Assembly: GCA_022709485.1 (NCBI GenBank)
Contig: JAKLIS010000074.1
Location: 1 to 6,684, forward strand
Source of the DNA: Elusimicrobiota bacterium
GTDB lineage: Bacteria; Elusimicrobiota; Elusimicrobia; F11
Direction of reading: 5' to 3'
DNA: 6,684 nt
Position numbers and translations under genes: made by a program. This document shows positions 5,419-6,684 of the stretch, piece by piece. Within the stretch, counting starts at the first letter, position 1, and every line of letters begins with the position of its first letter. The notes beneath the pieces are model-generated. The model was not told where the DNA came from. It saw nothing but the letters and a program-made list of their open reading frames with translations, and ran no database searches.

Positions 5419-6186
5419 CTAAGGAAGCTTTGAAAGTGGAATGTGGTTCACATCGGGGAAGATAAAATCAGGCCGATAGGGAAAAGAGTTGATATCGCGG
5501 GTTTTGGTGACACCCGACAAAACCAGAATGGTTTTCATGCCGGATTCAATACCTGCAATGATGTCGGTGTCCATTCGATCTCCCACCATGTAAGCCTTGG
5601 AGGAATGCGTCCCCATTTTGCGAAGAGCCGTTCTCATCATAAGCGGATTGGGTTTCCCGATAAAGTAAGGTTTTATTCCAGTGGCTTTTTCAATGGGAGC
5701 GATGAGGGCCCCGCATCCCGGCGAAAACCCGATTTCCCTCGGTCCCAGGGGATCAGGGTTTGTTCCAATTAATTTGCTCCCGTTAATAACAAAGTTAATC
5801 GCTTTTTCCAACCGCCCAAAATCATAAGAATGGCCGGACCCAACGACGACATATTCGGGATTGTTTTCTGTGATTTGGGCCCCATGTGAAATAAGGGCAT
5901 CGTCTAACGCCAATGTCCCGATGGAATAAACTCTCGGCAAGGAGTTTTGAGATTTAAGAAACCGCGCGGTGGCTTCCGCCGCCGTATAGATAAACTGGGG
6001 CGGGACGGGAATGTTCATTTCCTTCAGACGCGCGCTCTGCTCCACGGGAGAATAATCGGGGTTATTGGTCAGCAAGAGGAAGCGCCGTTTTGATTTAAGG
6101 AGCTTCTTAACAAACTGGGACGCGCCGGGAACGGGCTTATGTCCGCGAACAATCACTCCATCCATATCAATGACAAATCCAAACAT
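5419..6186 (-). CDS. NagD-like HAD-superfamily (subclass IIA) phosphatase
   Basis: A 255-residue hydrolase expected to dephosphorylate small phosphorylated metabolites such as nucleotides or sugar phosphates; the true substrate cannot be read from sequence. Motif I is FVIDMDGVI, with nucleophile D7 and acid/base D9. Motif II is LLLTNN (T40), motif III is FIGKPNP (K178), and motif IV is MVGDRMDTD (D203, D206, D208) for magnesium. The C2-type cap lies between motifs II and III (about 60-170), with the GTNPDPLGP segment typical of NagD/AraL/pyridoxal phosphatase relatives. Length is normal for the family. ATG at 6186 is preferred because the protein then begins MFGFVIDMDG like its relatives; an in-frame GTG at 6219 adds 11 residues. 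Neither start has a clear ribosome site. The 3' end faces the four-cysteine gene with a 5-base gap. Confidence 0.92.
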   Translation of the reverse strand: MFGFVIDMDGVIVRGHKPVPGASQFVKKLLKSKRRFLLLTNNPDYSPVEQSARLKEMNIPVPPQFIYTAAEATARFLKSQNSLPRVYSIGTLALDDALISHGAQITENNPEYVVVGSGHSYDFGRLEKAINFVINGSKLIGTNPDPLGPREIGFSPGCGALIAPIEKATGIKPYFIGKPNPLMMRTALRKMGTHSSKAYMVGDRMDTDIIAGIESGMKTILVLSGVTKTRDINSFPYRPDFIFPDVNHIPLSKLP

Positions 6187-6366
6187 GAAATTATTGTACG
6201 TTAAAGATGGACATTTCACTCATTTTTTTTGAAATCAATCCGATCCTAGTTAGTTTCCGGTGAAAAACAGCTTATTCAAAGTGATGCGCTACTCGACGTT
6301 GGGACATAAGAATCCCTTTGGCTTTTTGTTTTCATTTTTTCAATGAAGAACCTGGACGTTTCATGG
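6187..6366. other. Gene-poor junction between the phosphatase gene and the transposase fragment
   Basis: This AT-rich stretch contains no supportable gene. One end of the insertion sequence is expected here, just beyond the transposase stop, but the opposite terminal repeat lies outside the window, so the exact border cannot be set. GGGA (6301-6304) and TCCC (6313-6316) form a four-base dyad followed by T-rich sequence, too short to call a terminator. Confidence 0.4.
6193..6198 (-). promoter_or_regulatory. Candidate -10 for a leaderless NagD-like mRNA
   Basis: On the minus strand TACAAT (6198-6193) ends six bases before the ATG at 6186, so transcription would begin at or next to the start codon. 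This agrees with the lack of a ribosome-binding site. The -35 region has no good match to consensus, so the call rests on one hexamer. Confidence 0.25.
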
Positions 6367-6684
6367 CTATGGCCCGAGCTTGGGAATCAGGAGCAGATTG
6401 TGCGTGATGATGCCCCATCCAATGGCGATCTCATTAGGCGCGTTTGCGCGCACGCGAGTGCGGCGCAGGCCGTACTTGCGCTTCAAGAGGCTGATCTTGG
6501 CTTCGCCGGCCGCGCGCCAACGCTGGAGTCTTCGGAACCAGGCGCTTCGTTCCGTTCTCTTGCGATGACCGTTGGGATGCCCGCGGATGGGAATGCTGAC
6601 GTGCTTGACGCCCCGCTTGTGCAAATGGTCGTCCTGCCCGGTCAGATGAAACCCGCGATCCGTCGCGACTTCCTTTGGGTCGTG
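6367..6684 (-). CDS. C-terminal part of a DDE transposase (IS4/IS5 or ISNCY type)
   Basis: The frame is open from the right edge to a TAG at 6367-6369: 105 codons, the 5' part being outside the window. There is no internal stop, so the visible part is not broken. The edge-proximal residues KEVATDRGF contain a likely second catalytic aspartate, and RLQRWRAAGEAKISLLKRKYGL contains the likely catalytic glutamate, followed by the GWGIITHNLLLI end typical of these transposases. The protein is rich in Arg and Lys, as expected for a DNA-binding enzyme. GC content is clearly higher than in the neighbouring genes, indicating an acquired element. The exact family is uncertain; IS5-like and ISNCY members share this ending. 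Confidence 0.85.
   Translation of the reverse strand, partial: HDPKEVATDRGFHLTGQDDHLHKRGVKHVSIPIRGHPNGHRKRTERSAWFRRLQRWRAAGEAKISLLKRKYGLRRTRVRANAPNEIAIGWGIITHNLLLIPKLGP
6367..6684 (-). mobile_element. Insertion-sequence fragment at the right edge
   Basis: The base composition shifts sharply to GC-rich at about 6367, coinciding with the transposase reading frame. Only the 3' end of the transposase gene is in view, so completeness, terminal repeats and target-site duplication cannot be judged. Confidence 0.7.

Noticed and set aside
5443..5772. Plus-strand frame of 109 residues
   Set aside because: Shadow of the NagD-like phosphatase on the opposite strand.
6301..6316. GGGA-N8-TCCC as a terminator
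   Set aside because: Four-base stem with an eight-base loop; no gene reads into it on the plus strand with the T-tract in the right place.
6380..6568. Plus-strand frame of 62 residues
   Set aside because: Shadow of the transposase, explained by high GC content.

Overview
The window looks like a bacterial chromosome segment of moderate GC (roughly mid-40s %, my estimate by eye) carrying a compact block of signal-transduction genes. At the right edge sits a GC-rich insertion-sequence fragment. No RNA gene, CRISPR array or phage marker is visible. Shine-Dalgarno sites (GGAG or GAGG types) precede most genes. The species cannot be named from the sequence; an environmental Gram-negative or candidate-phylum bacterium is a guess based on the multi-PAS kinase style.

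Left part. On the minus strand (1-1023) is the N-terminal part of a membrane sensor that runs off the left edge: a four-helix DUF4118/KdpD-like membrane domain followed by two PAS domains. Divergent from it, on the plus strand, is an ECF sigma factor of SigR/RpoE type (1262-1969). The 238-bp region between them holds plausible opposing promoters. The sensor promoter has an 8-G tract inside its -35/-10 spacer. The sigma promoter is overlaid by interleaved inverted repeats, and a small hairpin could mask the sigma ribosome-binding site. No zinc-finger anti-sigma gene follows the sigma gene, and the protein has an unusual basic C-terminal tail.

Centre. A two-gene operon encodes a soluble REC-PAS-PAS-PAS histidine kinase of the HisKA_3 (NarX/DegS-like) class (2147-4336) and, 14 bases later, a NarL/FixJ-family response regulator (4351-5034). 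This is a plausible cognate pair. Upstream of the operon are a perfect 15-bp palindrome (TAGGGG-TTT-CCCCTA), centred about 68 bases before the predicted transcript start, and a perfect 12-bp tandem duplication of the ribosome-binding site. The right arm of the palindrome (TTCCCCTAC) recurs after the regulator gene, in front of the next gene. This suggests a small self-regulating regulon.

Right part. A 73-residue four-cysteine protein of unknown function (5192-5413) lies tail-to-tail, 5 bases apart, with a NagD-type HAD-IIA phosphatase on the minus strand (5419-6186). After a gene-poor stretch (6187-6366) comes the C-terminal part of a DDE transposase (6367-6684, minus), which runs off the right edge and differs clearly in base composition.

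Working model (inference): the membrane PAS sensor, the ECF sigma factor and the kinase/regulator pair form one environmental-response locus. The N-terminal receiver of the kinase gives a possible entry point for phosphate from another kinase, and the NarL-type regulator may act at the TTCCCCTA elements.
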